From Duganella sp. Leaf126 (GTDB taxonomy: Bacteria > Pseudomonadota > Gammaproteobacteria > Burkholderiales > Burkholderiaceae_D), in assembly GCF_001423125.1 (NCBI RefSeq), contig NZ_LMNW01000003.1, positions 101,022 through 165,021 of the forward strand: 64,000 bases of DNA, given 5' to 3'. This document shows positions 25,293 through 35,275 of the stretch, piece by piece. The notes beneath the pieces are model-generated. The model made no database searches. It worked only from the letters and a program-made list of their open reading frames with translations, and was not told the DNA's origin. The first letter of the stretch is position 1; each line of letters opens with the position of its first letter. Position numbers and translations under genes: made by a program.

Positions 25293-25595
25293 GGGGTGTC
25301 CCGGTAACGTCGATGACCGTAGAGTATGCCAAATCGGCGGGACCGCTATATGTGTTATGTGTCGAGTGCTACAAATTGTTACCACGCGCGGGCGCGCCGT
25401 GAGGGGGAGGGCGCAGGGACGGCGATGGTGATGCAGGAAAGCGTGTAGAAAAGCGTGCAAAGAAAGGGGGACGGCGGGAGGGGAAAGCGGAAGGGAGGAT
25501 GGAACTGTCAGCGGGGTTTAGGCTGAAGCAGATTCGCATGAAGGGCGCCGGTTGCCGCATGCCGGCGCCTGGCATAGCATGAGCAGCGACGCTGT
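25293..25595. other. 303-base intergenic stretch with promoter and G-rich tract
   Basis: No gene is supported here. A minus-strand promoter for the DUF1800-DUF1501 operon may be TTGTAG (complement of 25369-25374), 18 bases, then TATAGC (complement of 25345-25350). The plus strand from about 25380 to 25500 is strongly purine-rich, with G runs at 25466-25470, 25476-25478, 25480-25483 and 25493-25495 that could form a G-quadruplex. Confidence 0.4.
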
Positions 25596-25883
25596 TCAAT
25601 GCATAGAGGCGGTCGACAGTTCTTTCAGTTCACGGATGCTGATCTCCGATTTCTCGTGCATCCGTAGCAAAATCGTGGCGCCCACGGCCAGCTTGCGGTG
25701 GCGGATTTTGCTGATGATCGGCGGTTGAACTTCCAAAACGCGGCACAACTCCGCATCGTTTTTAAGGTTCATCTTTTCGATCAGGGTATCGAGCAATTTA
25801 TTCGGCACGAAACTGGAAGGTTCCAGCGCCCGCGCGCGATTCATCGCCTCGATCAATTCCATCTTTTTTTGCCTTACGTTCAT
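25596..25883 (-). CDS. Small Cro/XRE-like helix-turn-helix protein
   Basis: A 95-residue basic protein. The central part NKLLDTLIEKMNLKNDAELCRVLEVQPPIISKIRHRKLAVGATILLRMHE reads as a Cro/XRE helix-turn-helix. NDAELCRVLEV forms the first helices, PPIISKIRHRK the recognition helix, and LAVGATILLRMHE the following helix, as in many phage and chromosomal repressors. The C-terminal IRELKEL may dimerise. It is an orphan gene with more than 150 bases of non-coding sequence on each side. It is probably a DNA-binding regulator; its target is unknown. Confidence 0.7.
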   Translation of the reverse strand: MNVRQKKMELIEAMNRARALEPSSFVPNKLLDTLIEKMNLKNDAELCRVLEVQPPIISKIRHRKLAVGATILLRMHEKSEISIRELKELSTASMH

Positions 25884-26057
25884 TTTCGCTCCTCCTTAGC
25901 TTAAATGTGAAGAAATGACGTCTTCCCAGCAAGGCCAGCGCTCACACCCGATTTGAATGTGGAGCGCTACTCAACATTCTTGATAACCGTGCAAGTTAGA
26001 ACAAATCATACTCCTTTGCGGGCAGGACTGCAGCGTTTGACAATTGAAATATCTTGT

Positions 26058-26756
<699 letters not shown>

Positions 26757-26764
26757 GGGCGAAC

Positions 26765-27580
26765 CTAGCGGGTAAGGGCGCGCCGCAGCGCGTAACTGGC
26801 GGCGTCCACCACCGCCACCAGCACCAGCATGGCGAGGATGACCGTGGCCGCCTGCTGCATCTGGAACAGCGACAGGTGGTATTTAAGCATTTGTCCGAGG
26901 CCGCCGGCGCCCACCACGCCGAGGATGGCGGCCGCGCGGATATTGTTCTCCCAGCGGTACAGCGTGTACGACAGCATTTGCGGCAGCGTTTGCGGCAGCG
27001 TGGCGTAGAAGAACGCGGCGGCAGCGCTGGCGCCATTGGTGCGCAGGGCCTGCTCCGGTCCCGGCGCGGCATTTTCCAGCGCATCGGCAAACAGCCGGCC
27101 CAGCACCCCGGCCGTGTGCGCGGCCAGCGCCAGCGTGCCGCCGAACGGCCCCAGGCCGGCAGCGATCAGCAGGATGGCCGCCCACACCAGCTCCGGGATC
27201 GAGCGCAGCACATTGAGCACGGCGCGCACCAGCGCGCGCGGCGCCCGCCCCAGGCGGCCCGACGCCGGCAGCGACAGCGCCAGCCCGCCGATCACCGCCA
27301 GCAGCGTGCCGAGCGCCGACATCGACATGGTTTCCAGCGTGGCCCACGCGGTCTTGACCAGGAACGGCGTGGCCGTTTCCGGCGGGGCGAAGCCGGCCAG
27401 CAGTTCGCCGGCGCTGGTGATCGCATCGAGCGTAAAGAAGTCGCGCCACTTGAGCGGCAGCGTGGCGAAGCTGGCCACGACCAGCGCCGCCAGCATCAGC
27501 ATCAGCGCGATGATGGTCCAGTCGCGCGCCGGCGGCTGCGGCATGCGGGCGGTGTCGGGCAGGTTGGGCATGTGCTTCAT
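26765..27580 (-). CDS. PhnE-like ABC transporter permease (second)
   Basis: A 271-residue inner-membrane permease with about six hydrophobic helices. The ATPase-contacting EAA loop reads LRTNGASAAAAFFYATLPQTLPQMLSYTLYRWENNIRAAAILGVVGAGGLGQ, typical of PhnE. The ATG overlaps the stop of the first permease as ATGA, fixing the start at 27580 and showing tight translational coupling. It pairs with the first permease, probably as a heterodimeric channel. The ligand is that of the PhnD-like binding protein in this operon, either a phosphonate-type or a selenium oxyanion. Confidence 0.9.
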   Translation of the reverse strand: MKHMPNLPDTARMPQPPARDWTIIALMLMLAALVVASFATLPLKWRDFFTLDAITSAGELLAGFAPPETATPFLVKTAWATLETMSMSALGTLLAVIGGLALSLPASGRLGRAPRALVRAVLNVLRSIPELVWAAILLIAAGLGPFGGTLALAAHTAGVLGRLFADALENAAPGPEQALRTNGASAAAAFFYATLPQTLPQMLSYTLYRWENNIRAAAILGVVGAGGLGQMLKYHLSLFQMQQAATVILAMLVLVAVVDAASYALRRALTR

Positions 27581-28440
27581 CCGAGCCGCCGCCGCAAAAT
27601 TTTCGAGAACAGGTCCGCCAGCGCCACCAGCGCCACGAACACCAGCAGCATCGACGACACCTCGGCGCCGGCCAGCATCTTCATCGATTCGTCCATGCGC
27701 TGCCCGAGGCCGCCCGCGCCGACAAAGCCCATCACCACCGAGCCGCGGATCGCGCACTCCCAGCGGTACACCGTGTACGACATCAGTTCCGATGCCGACT
27801 CCGGCAGGGCGCCGTACAGCAGCGCGGCCAGCCGGCTGCTGCCGTTGGTCAGCAGGACATCGGTACCATGGCGGTCGGACGATTCGAGGATTTCGGCATA
27901 CACCTTGCCCAGCATGCCGCAGTAGGTGAGCGCGATGGCCAGCACGCCGGCCGTCGGGCCGAAGCCGATGATGCGCACGAACAGCAGCGCCCACACCAGC
28001 TCCGGCACGCTGCGCAGCAGGATCAGGATCGAGCGCACGCCCTGGCGCAGCAGCCGCGCCGGAAGCCGGGTGCGGCCGGTGCCGAGCGCCGAGATCGACA
28101 GGCGGTCGGTGATCACCACGGTGGCAGGAACAGCCACCACCAGCGCCAGCGCCAGGCCGGCGGTGGCGATGGCCACGGTCTGCCAGGTTTCGCGCAGCAG
28201 CAGCAGCAGGAATTCGGCGTCGTGGGCGGGCACCAGGAAGTCGGACAGGAAGCGGCCGGTGGCCGTCAGGCTTTGCCAGTCCCACAGTATCCATGGCTTG
28301 AATTCGCTCAGCACCAGCATCGGCCACACGATGGCCAACGCCAGCACGCACGCGGCCAGGCGGCCGCGCCAGGCCGGGTCGCGGCGCAGGTGGTCAGGCA
28401 GTGCGGACGGCGGCAAGGGCACGGGCACGGGCACGCTCAC
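27577..28440 (-). CDS. PhnE-like ABC transporter permease (first)
   Basis: A 287-residue inner-membrane permease. Its GTG start overlaps the TGA of the PhnC-like gene as GTGA, so I start it at 28440; the frame upstream inside the ATPase gene is a shadow. The N-terminus is Pro/Val-rich, then about six membrane helices follow, with the PhnE EAA loop LLTNGSSRLAALLYGALPESASELMSYTVYRWECAIRGSVVMGFVGAGGLGQ. Two different PhnE permeases in one operon occur in a subset of phosphonate/phosphite-like importers. The next permease gene overlaps its stop codon. Confidence 0.9.
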   Translation of the reverse strand: MSVPVPVPLPPSALPDHLRRDPAWRGRLAACVLALAIVWPMLVLSEFKPWILWDWQSLTATGRFLSDFLVPAHDAEFLLLLLRETWQTVAIATAGLALALVVAVPATVVITDRLSISALGTGRTRLPARLLRQGVRSILILLRSVPELVWALLFVRIIGFGPTAGVLAIALTYCGMLGKVYAEILESSDRHGTDVLLTNGSSRLAALLYGALPESASELMSYTVYRWECAIRGSVVMGFVGAGGLGQRMDESMKMLAGAEVSSMLLVFVALVALADLFSKILRRRLG

Positions 28441-29282
28441 AGGCAGGCGCCCACGTCGGGTTTGAGCGGCAGCGGCGCCGGTTCGTCGAAGGCCGGTGCT
28501 GCAGCGGGCGCAGCGTCGGTTGCCGGCACGCCCTGGTAGAGCGCGGCGATCAGCTGCGGCGTGACCTGTTCGCGCGGCAGGTCGAACACGATGCGGCCAG
28601 CGCGCAGCGCGACGATGCGCGGAAAGTGGGCCAGCGCCAGTTCCACCTGGTGCAGGCTGCACACCAGCGTGGCGTTGCGGGCTGCCGCTTCGTCGCGCAG
28701 CGTGGTCAGCGTGATTTCGGAGAGCACCGGGTCGAGCGCGGACAGCGGCTCGTCCACCAGCAGCGCCTGCGCCGGCGACAGCAGCAGCCGCGCCAGGCCG
28801 CAGCGCTGGCGTTCGCCGCCGGACAGGCGATCCACGCGCGCATACAGTTTATCGCCGAGGTTGAAGCGCGACAGCGCCTGCCAGGCTGCCTGCGGATCGG
28901 CCGGTTTGAACAGCGAAGCGAGCGCGCGCCAGATGCTCCATTGCGGCAGCCGCGCGGCCAGCACTGCCGTCACCACGCGCTGGCGCGGCGGCAGCGGCGG
29001 CGTCTGCGGCGCCAGGAACAGGCGCGCGCGCAGCTGGTGGCGTGCAGCCTCGCCGAGCGCCCACGGATCCTGGCCGAAGATGGAGAAGGTGCCGGCGGCC
29101 GGCTGCTGGGCGCATGCCAGGGTCGCCAGCAAGGTGGTCTTGCCTGCGCCCGAAGGGCCGATCAGGGCCAGTTGCTCCCCCTGCTCGATGGTGAGCGAGA
29201 GTTCGCGCAGTGCGGGCAGGGGCGCAGCGTGCGATGCGCCGCGATGGCGCACCGTCAGGTCGTGCAAATGGTAGGTCGGCAT
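28437..29282 (-). CDS. phnC: PhnC-like ABC transporter ATP-binding protein
   Basis: A 281-residue ATPase of the phosphonate-importer (PhnC) family. Walker A IGPSGAGKTTLLATL (about 38-52), signature LSGGERQRCGLAR, Walker B ALLVDEPLSALDP and the H-loop region LVCSLHQVELA are intact. The Asp-loop and QVELALAHFPRIVALRAGRI ending are PhnC-like. A C-terminal extension of about 40 residues follows. It is the second gene of the operon, 36 bases after the PhnD-like gene, and overlaps the first permease by four bases. It would power uptake of the ligand held by the PhnD-like protein. Confidence 0.9.
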   Translation of the reverse strand: MPTYHLHDLTVRHRGASHAAPLPALRELSLTIEQGEQLALIGPSGAGKTTLLATLACAQQPAAGTFSIFGQDPWALGEAARHQLRARLFLAPQTPPLPPRQRVVTAVLAARLPQWSIWRALASLFKPADPQAAWQALSRFNLGDKLYARVDRLSGGERQRCGLARLLLSPAQALLVDEPLSALDPVLSEITLTTLRDEAAARNATLVCSLHQVELALAHFPRIVALRAGRIVFDLPREQVTPQLIAALYQGVPATDAAPAAAPAFDEPAPLPLKPDVGACL

Positions 29283-29318
29283 GCAGAAAAAACGTCGATG
29301 CTGATGGTGACTCGGTGG

Positions 29319-30194
29319 TTACTTCTTCAGCAGGCCGGCGTTTTGCGCGGCAGCTTCGATGGCGGTGTAGTTCTCGGCCTTGGTGGGGACGAACTTCGAG
29401 GCGCGCTGCAGGTCCATGATCACCTTGTCCTGCGGGTTTTTCGGATCGAGCGCCAGGAAGGCGTCGGTCAGCTTTTTCTTGAGGTCCGCGTTCATGTCGC
29501 TGCGTACGCTCCAGTTGTAGTCGTAATAGCCGGGCGTGGTGTAGAACACGCGCACCACGGTCGGATCGACCTTCTTCTCGGCCACCAGTTTTTCCCAGAC
29601 CGAGATATTGAGTGCGCCGGCATCGACCTTGCCGCCGGCAACGGCTGCCACGGTCGCATCGTGGGCGCCGGAAAACGCGATGCGTTTCAGGTCGGTGTCG
29701 GGATTGATCTTGGCGGCCAGCAGGTACGAGCGTGGCATCAGGTGGCCCGAGGTGGACGATTCCGAGCCGAAGGTCAGGGTATGGCCTTTCAGGTCTTCCA
29801 GACGGTTGATGTCCTTCAGGGTGGTGATGAACACCGAGCGGAATTTCTCATCTTCGGCGCGCTGCACCAGCGGGGTAACCTGGTTCTTGCTGCGCTCCTT
29901 GGCTTGCACGAAGGTGAAACCGCCGAACCACACCATGTCCACTTTCCGGTTGATCAGCGCTTCCACCGAGGCGGCGTAATCGGTCACCGGGGTGAACTCC
30001 ACCTTCATGCCGATTTTCTTTTCCAGGTAATCGCCGAGCGGCTTGAACTTGCGCTGCAGTTCGGTCGGGGCTTCGTCCGGAATCGCGGTCACGCGGAATA
30101 CGCCGTTGGCCGACTGTGCCTGGGCAAAGGCGGCAGTTGCCAGCAGGCCGGCGGCCAGCACCGATTTGAGGGTGCGCAGGGAAGAAAATGTCAT
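29319..30194 (-). CDS. PhnD-like periplasmic binding protein (phosphonate or putative selenate type)
   Basis: A 291-residue secreted binding protein with signal peptide SVLAAGLLATAAFAQA. The mature protein has the PhnD/phosphate-phosphite-phosphonate fold: FRVTAIPDEAPTELQRKFKPLGDYLEKKIGMKVEFTPVTDYAASVEALINRKVDMVWFGGFTFVQA, then SSTSGHLMPRSYL and AVAGGKVDAGALN. The IPDE and WFGGFTF wording recalls the PhnD-related group that public family collections label putative selenate ABC transporter binding protein. I recall this from memory and cannot search. selD lies about 5 kb away, which favours selenium. It is the first gene of a five-gene operon and is divergent from egtD. Confidence 0.85.
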   Translation of the reverse strand: MTFSSLRTLKSVLAAGLLATAAFAQAQSANGVFRVTAIPDEAPTELQRKFKPLGDYLEKKIGMKVEFTPVTDYAASVEALINRKVDMVWFGGFTFVQAKERSKNQVTPLVQRAEDEKFRSVFITTLKDINRLEDLKGHTLTFGSESSTSGHLMPRSYLLAAKINPDTDLKRIAFSGAHDATVAAVAGGKVDAGALNISVWEKLVAEKKVDPTVVRVFYTTPGYYDYNWSVRSDMNADLKKKLTDAFLALDPKNPQDKVIMDLQRASKFVPTKAENYTAIEAAAQNAGLLKK

Positions 30195-30359
30195 GAGGGT
30201 GGCCCTATTGGTGGAGGAAATGAAAAGAACAACATCGGCGCGCGCGTCTATCGTGCGCGCCTTGAAACGATATAACTTCGGCTATGATAACAAAAAGTCG
30301 GCTCCCGCCCCACGAGCCTCGTGCATTCTGGCATTCCCTCTAAAGGCTCAGCAATATCC

Positions 30360-31337
30360 ATGCAAACAAACCGACCGGTGCAGCCAGCGCGCGCCCACGG
30401 CACCGCCGCCGTCACCGCGGAAATCAGCGCCGGCCTGCTCGCCGCCGAGGCCCATACCTCTCCCAAGTTTCTGTACGATAGTCTCGGCTCGCGCCTGTTC
30501 GAAGCGATCTGCGAACTGCCCGAGTACTATCCCACCCGTACCGAGGCGGCCATCTTCGACGCCCATGGCGCAGCCATGGCCGACGATATCGGCACCGGCG
30601 CCGCGCTGATCGACCTCGGCGCCGGCAACTGCGCCAAGGCGGCGCGCCTGTTTCCGCTGCTGCAGCCGGCGCAGTACGTGCCGGTCGATATCTCGTGCGA
30701 TTTCCTGACCGAGTCGGTCACCCGTCTGCAGCAGCGTTTCAAGCACATCGAGATGACGCCGCTGGGCCTCGATTTTTCCGGCGGCTTCGCGCTGCCCGAC
30801 AGCGTACGCACCAGCCGCCGCCTGTTCTTCTACCCCGGCTCCTCAATCGGCAATTTCTCGCCCGAGCAGGCCATCGCCTTTCTGCGCGGCCTGCGCGCCA
30901 ATGCCGGCGCCGACGGCGGCCTGCTGATCGGCGTCGATCTGGTCAAGGACAGCGCGGTGCTCGACGCTGCCTACGACGACGCCATCGGCGTCACGGCCGC
31001 CTTCAACCTGAACATGCTGCGCCACCTGAACCACCTGGTCGGCGCCGACTTCGATGTGCGCGACTGGCAGCACCGCGCGTTCTTCAACGCCGAGGCCAAA
31101 AGAATCGAGATGCACCTCGAGGCGCGCAGCGCGGTCACGGTGCGCTGGAGCGACGGCAGCGCGCCGCGTGCGCGTCACTTCGAGCGCGGCGAATGTATCC
31201 ACACCGAAGACAGCTACAAGTACACGCGGCAGTCGTTCGTCGGCCTGCTCGAGCAGGCCGGCTTTGCCACCAACCGCGTCTGGACCGACGACAACGGCTG
31301 GTTCGCCGTGATCCATGCCCGTGTCATTCCCGATTGA
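30360..31337 (+). CDS. egtD: L-histidine N(alpha)-methyltransferase EgtD
   Basis: A 325-residue SAM methyltransferase that trimethylates histidine to hercynine, the first step of ergothioneine synthesis. Family hallmarks are SPKFLYDSLGSRLFEAICELPEYYPTRTE near residue 35, the SAM loop LIDLGAGNCAKA (about 84-95), FYPGSSIGNFSPEQA and AFFNAEAKRIEMHLEA. The frame is open to GTG 30321, but ATG 30360 fits the family length; neither start has a strong ribosome site. egtB follows by 21 bases, so the two form an operon. It is divergent from the importer operon. Confidence 0.95.
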   Translation: MQTNRPVQPARAHGTAAVTAEISAGLLAAEAHTSPKFLYDSLGSRLFEAICELPEYYPTRTEAAIFDAHGAAMADDIGTGAALIDLGAGNCAKAARLFPLLQPAQYVPVDISCDFLTESVTRLQQRFKHIEMTPLGLDFSGGFALPDSVRTSRRLFFYPGSSIGNFSPEQAIAFLRGLRANAGADGGLLIGVDLVKDSAVLDAAYDDAIGVTAAFNLNMLRHLNHLVGADFDVRDWQHRAFFNAEAKRIEMHLEARSAVTVRWSDGSAPRARHFERGECIHTEDSYKYTRQSFVGLLEQAGFATNRVWTDDNGWFAVIHARVIPD

Positions 31338-31358
31338 GCCACACCTGAGGAACCCCTG

Positions 31359-32579
31359 ATGGACATGCGCCCGCCGCTTACGATCGATATGCCGCTTGGC
31401 ACCCGCTACGCCGTGGTGCGCGCCCACACGCTGGCGCTGGCCGCGCCGCTCAGCGACGAAGACTGCGGCGCGCAGTCGATGCCCGATGCCAGTCCGGTCA
31501 AGTGGCATATGGCGCATACCACCTGGTTCTTCGAAACCTTCATCCTGGAGCGGATGGAACCCGGTTTCGCGCCATTCCACCCGGCGTTCCGCGTGCTGTT
31601 CAATTCCTATTACAACGGCGTGGGCGACAAGCACCCGCGCGCCCAGCGCGGCCTGCTCACGCGGCCGGCCATGGCGCAGGTGCGCGCCTACCGCGACGAT
31701 GTCGATGCGCGCATGGCGCGCCTGCTGGCGTCGGACCTCGATGCCGGCGCGCGCGCGCAGCTCGAGCAACTGGTCACGCTGGGCCTGCAGCACGAGCAGC
31801 AGCACCAGGAACTGATCCTCACCGATGTCAAGCACCTGCTGGCGCAGAGCGCCTTGCTGCCTGCCTATCTCGACGCGCCGCGTGCGGGCGATGCGCCTGC
31901 CGCGCCGCTGGACTGGATCGCCTTCGACGGCGGCCTGGCCGATATCGGCCACGCGGGCGAGGGCTTCTGTTTCGATAACGAGCTGCCGCGCCACAAGCAG
32001 TACGTGGCGCCGTTCGAGCTGGCCTCGCGCCTGGTCACCAACGGCGAGTACCTGGCCTTCATCGCTGCCGGCGGCTATTTCAATGCCGCGCTGTGGCTGG
32101 CCGAGGGCTGGGACTGGGTCCGTACGCAAGGCTTGAAGGCGCCGCTGTACTGGCGCCAGGACGACAGCGCGCAGGGCGCCTGGACCGAATTCACGCTGCA
32201 CGGCGCGCAGCCGCTGGACCCCGACCGGCCGGTCACCCACCTGTCGCTGTTCGAAGCGGATGCTTACGCGAATTGGGCCGGTGCGCGGCTGCCGACCGAA
32301 GCCGAGTGGGAAGTCGCTGCCGCGTCGCCCGCGCTGCAACAGATGTTCGGTCACTGCTGGCAATGGACCAGCAGCAGCTATGCGCCGTATCCGGGCTTCC
32401 AGGTCGCACCCGGTGCGCTCGGCGAGTACAACGGCAAATTCATGTTGAACCAGTACGTGCTGCGCGGCTCGTCGTGTGCCACGCCGGAAGGCCACACGCG
32501 CGCCACCTATCGCAACTTCTTCCCGGCCGGCGCACGCTGGCAATTCACCGGCTTGCGCCTGGCGCGCCAGCCCAGCTGA
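31359..32579 (+). CDS. egtB: Ergothioneine sulfoxide synthase EgtB
   Basis: A 406-residue non-heme iron enzyme that joins hercynine to a thiol donor with O2. An N-terminal DinB-like bundle supplies the iron ligands (HMAHTTWFFE near residue 50 and LQHEQQHQEL near 145, the HxxxHxE pattern). It is followed by an FGE-sulfatase-type domain ending in the canonical RATYRNFFPAGARWQFTGLRLA. The segment between AEWEVAA and QMFGHCWQWTSSSY is short, so the enzyme is slightly smaller than many homologues. No egtA, egtC or egtE is nearby, which points to a pathway using cysteine or other enzymes elsewhere. It is coupled with egtD. Confidence 0.92.
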   Translation: MDMRPPLTIDMPLGTRYAVVRAHTLALAAPLSDEDCGAQSMPDASPVKWHMAHTTWFFETFILERMEPGFAPFHPAFRVLFNSYYNGVGDKHPRAQRGLLTRPAMAQVRAYRDDVDARMARLLASDLDAGARAQLEQLVTLGLQHEQQHQELILTDVKHLLAQSALLPAYLDAPRAGDAPAAPLDWIAFDGGLADIGHAGEGFCFDNELPRHKQYVAPFELASRLVTNGEYLAFIAAGGYFNAALWLAEGWDWVRTQGLKAPLYWRQDDSAQGAWTEFTLHGAQPLDPDRPVTHLSLFEADAYANWAGARLPTEAEWEVAAASPALQQMFGHCWQWTSSSYAPYPGFQVAPGALGEYNGKFMLNQYVLRGSSCATPEGHTRATYRNFFPAGARWQFTGLRLARQPS

Positions 32580-32660
32580 TCAGCAAGTCAACCGGAATCG
32601 GCGTCAAGAGCGGGGCAACGCTCCATCTTTCGCGCCCGTTCGCTTGCTATTGGCAATCAG

Positions 32661-32714
32661 GTAAATGATAATTTAATCATCTTTTCAATCGCTTTCGATC
32701 ATTTACTTTTTTTT
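32661..32714 (+). terminator. Candidate terminator after egtDB
   Basis: GTAAATGAT (32661-32669) and ATCATTTAC (32698-32706) are perfect nine-base arms with a 28-base loop, followed directly by eight T residues. The loop is long and AT-rich, so efficiency is uncertain. It ends six bases before the GNAT start codon. Confidence 0.45.
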
Positions 32715-32720
32715 CTGACC

Positions 32721-33305
32721 ATGCCTATCCATATTCGACGATTGACCCCGGCGGACTCTGCTGCCTTTCAACAGTTGCGCCTGTCCGGCCTGCGCGAAAC
32801 GCCCACCGCCTTTACCTCCAGCTACGAAGAGGAATGCAATACGCCGCTATCCGTGACGGAAGCATATTTCGCCTCCGAGGCTGGCCGCAACCGCTTCGGC
32901 GCGTTCGATGGCGACCGCCTGGTCGGCATGGTGGGCGTGGGCCGCGAATCGCAGATCAAGCTGCGCCACAAGGCTTTTATTCGCGGCATGCAGGTCGATG
33001 TGGCGTACCGCGGCACCGGCGTGGGGCGCCAGCTGATGAACCAGGCGATGGAATGCATCGCCACCATGGAGGGGGTGACCAAGGTCACGCTGGCGGTCAC
33101 GGTCGGTAATGCGGCCGCCATCCACCTGTACGAGTCGATGGGCTTCAAGGTGTACGGCCGCGAGCACTGCGCGCTGATCGTCGATGGCGTGCCGTACGAC
33201 GATATTCTGATGGATAAAAATCTGGGCACGGAAAAAGACGAGAGCGATGCGCTCTCGTCCGGGACTGCTGCCGGCACGTCGTCCGGCTTCGATCAGACCA
33301 TCTGA
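32721..33305 (+). CDS. GNAT family N-acetyltransferase
   Basis: A 194-residue acetyltransferase. The GNAT fold is evident from MPIHIRRLTPADSAAFQQLRLSGLRETPTAF at the start, the central strand RGMQVDVAYRGTGVGRQLMNQAMECIA with the acetyl-CoA loop RGTGVG (about residue 95), and VGNAAAIHLYESMGFKVYGRE. The acceptor is unknown; the type resembles amino-acid or polyamine acetylators. There is no ribosome site before the ATG. The last 26 residues after ILMDKNL are polar, poorly conserved-looking, and encoded over the leuA terminator hairpin, which suggests an acquired tail. Confidence 0.85.
   Translation: MPIHIRRLTPADSAAFQQLRLSGLRETPTAFTSSYEEECNTPLSVTEAYFASEAGRNRFGAFDGDRLVGMVGVGRESQIKLRHKAFIRGMQVDVAYRGTGVGRQLMNQAMECIATMEGVTKVTLAVTVGNAAAIHLYESMGFKVYGREHCALIVDGVPYDDILMDKNLGTEKDESDALSSGTAAGTSSGFDQTI
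33230..33259 (-). terminator. leuA rho-independent terminator inside the GNAT coding end
   Basis: On the minus strand GACGAGAGC and GCTCTCGTC form nine-base arms around a five-base loop, followed by TTTTTC. It lies about 50 bases past the leuA stop. The same DNA codes for the GNAT C-terminal tail on the plus strand. Confidence 0.75.
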
Positions 33306-33310
33306 TCGCG

Positions 33311-35023
33311 TCAGGCGGCGAGGGCCTTGGCGGCGTCGGACGCCTTGGGTGCCTGCGCCGCCTCGAGCGCGTTCAGCTGGCGGTTCACTGCGCTGAGCAC
33401 GGCCTTGAACGAGGCGGTCAGGATGTTGCTGTCGATGGCCGCGCCGAACAGGGTCGGGCCGTTGGCCAGGCGCAGTTCAACGTAGCAGGCCGCCTTGGCG
33501 TTGGCGCCCGAGCCGATCGCGTGCTCGTGGTAGTCCATCAGCTTGATGTCGAGGCCCAGCGCATCGACGAACGCATCGATCGGGCCATTGCCGCCGCCCT
33601 TGAGCGACACCGCTGCATCGCGGTGGGTCAGGGCGATATCGATCTGCACCGGCTCGTCGCTGGTGGTGTCTTCGACCATCTTGTGGGCGTTGTAGGCGTA
33701 GGGCTGGTTCTGCTCGAAGTATTCGCGGCTGAAGATCTCGTAGATGCCCTCGGCAGTGATCTCGAGACCGGTCTGGTCGGCCACGGCCTGCACCGCGCGC
33801 GAGAATTCGATCTGCAGGCGGCGCGGCAGCACCAGGCCGTAGTCCTGTTCGAGCAGGTAGGCCATGCCGCCCTTGCCGGACTGGCTGTTGACGCGGATGA
33901 CGGCGTCGTAGCTGCGGCCGAGGTCGGCCGGGTCGATCGGCAGGTACGGAATTTCCCACAGCGCGCCTTCCTTCTGCTGCGCGAACCCCTTCTTGATCGC
34001 ATCCTGGTGCGAACCGGAGAAGGCCGTAAACACCAGGTCGCCCACGTACGGGTGGCGCGGGTGCACCGGCAGCTGGTTGCACTCTTCCACGCACTTGCGC
34101 ACGTCGTCGATGTCCGAGAAGTCGAGGCCCGGATGCACGCCCTGCGTGTACAGGTTCAGCGCCAGCGTGACCAGGTCGACGTTGCCGGTGCGCTCGCCGT
34201 TACCGAACAGGCAGCCCTCGACCCGGTCGGCGCCGGCCATCACGGCCAGTTCGGCCGAGGCCACGGCCGTGCCGCGGTCGTTATGCGGGTGTACGCTGAT
34301 GATCAGCGCGTCGCGCCGCGCCAGCTTGCGCGACATCCATTCGATCTGGTCGGCATAGACATTGGGCGTGCTGCACTCGACCGTCGAGGGCAGGTTGATG
34401 ATCATCTTCTTGTGCGGGGTCGGTTCCCAGATGGCAGTGACGGCGTCGCAGATATGCTTGGAGAAATCGAGCTCGGTGGTCGAGAACGATTCCGGCGTGT
34501 ATTCGAAACCCCAGTCGGTCTGCGGGTGCTGCTTGACCAGTTCCTTGACCAGCTGCGTGCCGGTGGTGGCGATATTGGTGATCTCTTCGCGCGACATGCC
34601 GAACACCACCTTGCGGAACACCGGCGCCACCGAGTTGTACAGGTGAACGATGGCGCGCTTGGCGCCAGCCGCCGATTCCACGGTGCGGCGTATCAGTTCG
34701 TCGCGCGACTGCGTCAGCACGATGATGGTGACATCGTCCGGGATCCGGTTTTCATCGACCAGGCGGCGCACGAAGTCGAAATCGGTCTGCGAAGCGGACG
34801 GGAAGCCGACCTCGATTTCCTTGAGCCCCACCTTGATCAGCAGGTCGAAGAAACGCAGCTTTTTCTCGATGCTCATCGGCTCGATCAGCGCCTGGTTGCC
34901 GTCGCGCAGGTCGGTGCTCATCCAGATCGGCGGTTTGCTGATGACATTGTTGGGCCATTGACGATCCGACAACTCGATGGCGGGAAAGGCGCGGTACTTG
35001 GCGGCTGGGTTCTGCAACATCAT
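33311..35023 (-). CDS. leuA: 2-isopropylmalate synthase (long, type 2 LeuA)
   Basis: A 570-residue enzyme for the first committed step of leucine synthesis, condensing acetyl-CoA with 2-oxoisovalerate. The TIM-barrel signature is [11 protein letters not shown], with metal-binding [11 protein letters not shown] and [16 protein letters not shown]-terminal regulatory domain (about 430-570) ends with repeats such as [34 protein letters not shown], where leucine feedback acts. AGGAG six bases before ATG 35023 fixes the start; the frame upstream to 35101 has none. A leucine-rich leader peptide gene lies upstream on the same strand, so attenuation is likely. It stands apart from leuBCD. Confidence 0.96.
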   Translation of the reverse strand: MMLQNPAAKYRAFPAIELSDRQWPNNVISKPPIWMSTDLRDGNQALIEPMSIEKKLRFFDLLIKVGLKEIEVGFPSASQTDFDFVRRLVDENRIPDDVTIIVLTQSRDELIRRTVESAAGAKRAIVHLYNSVAPVFRKVVFGMSREEITNIATTGTQLVKELVKQHPQTDWGFEYTPESFSTTELDFSKHICDAVTAIWEPTPHKKMIINLPSTVECSTPNVYADQIEWMSRKLARRDALIISVHPHNDRGTAVASAELAVMAGADRVEGCLFGNGERTGNVDLVTLALNLYTQGVHPGLDFSDIDDVRKCVEECNQLPVHPRHPYVGDLVFTAFSGSHQDAIKKGFAQQKEGALWEIPYLPIDPADLGRSYDAVIRVNSQSGKGGMAYLLEQDYGLVLPRRLQIEFSRAVQAVADQTGLEITAEGIYEIFSREYFEQNQPYAYNAHKMVEDTTSDEPVQIDIALTHRDAAVSLKGGGNGPIDAFVDALGLDIKLMDYHEHAIGSGANAKAACYVELRLANGPTLFGAAIDSNILTASFKAVLSAVNRQLNALEAAQAPKASDAAKALAA

Positions 35024-35275
35024 GGGGTGCTCCTGGGTCTCAAATTTTGGAAACTGCTGGGTCGGTTGACGCGGTGTGGCGGATGGCTGCCGGGCGGCCA
35101 CGGAACGCTAGGCCAGGCAACCGGTCGGTAGCTGTAGCAGTAGCTTAGCGAAAAAATCGCCGCTGCGGGATGGAGCATGGATAGCCGGAGTCAACATCGG
35201 TGCAAACTTTCCTGGGTGGGGGAGGCGGTGTGGCTTGTGGCCGACACGGGTGCAGCTGGAACGCGAAAAAGACGT

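Noticed and set aside
31359..32579. Selenoneine synthase (SenA) instead of EgtB
   Set aside because: The C-terminal motif and overall layout are canonical EgtB, and no SenB-type glycosyltransferase is present. The selD and importer context keeps the question open but does not support the call.
35024..35182. A 52-codon upstream ORF overlapping the leuA start codon
   Set aside because: It has no ribosome site, an unremarkable composition and no leucine bias; the leucine-rich ORF further upstream is the better leader.
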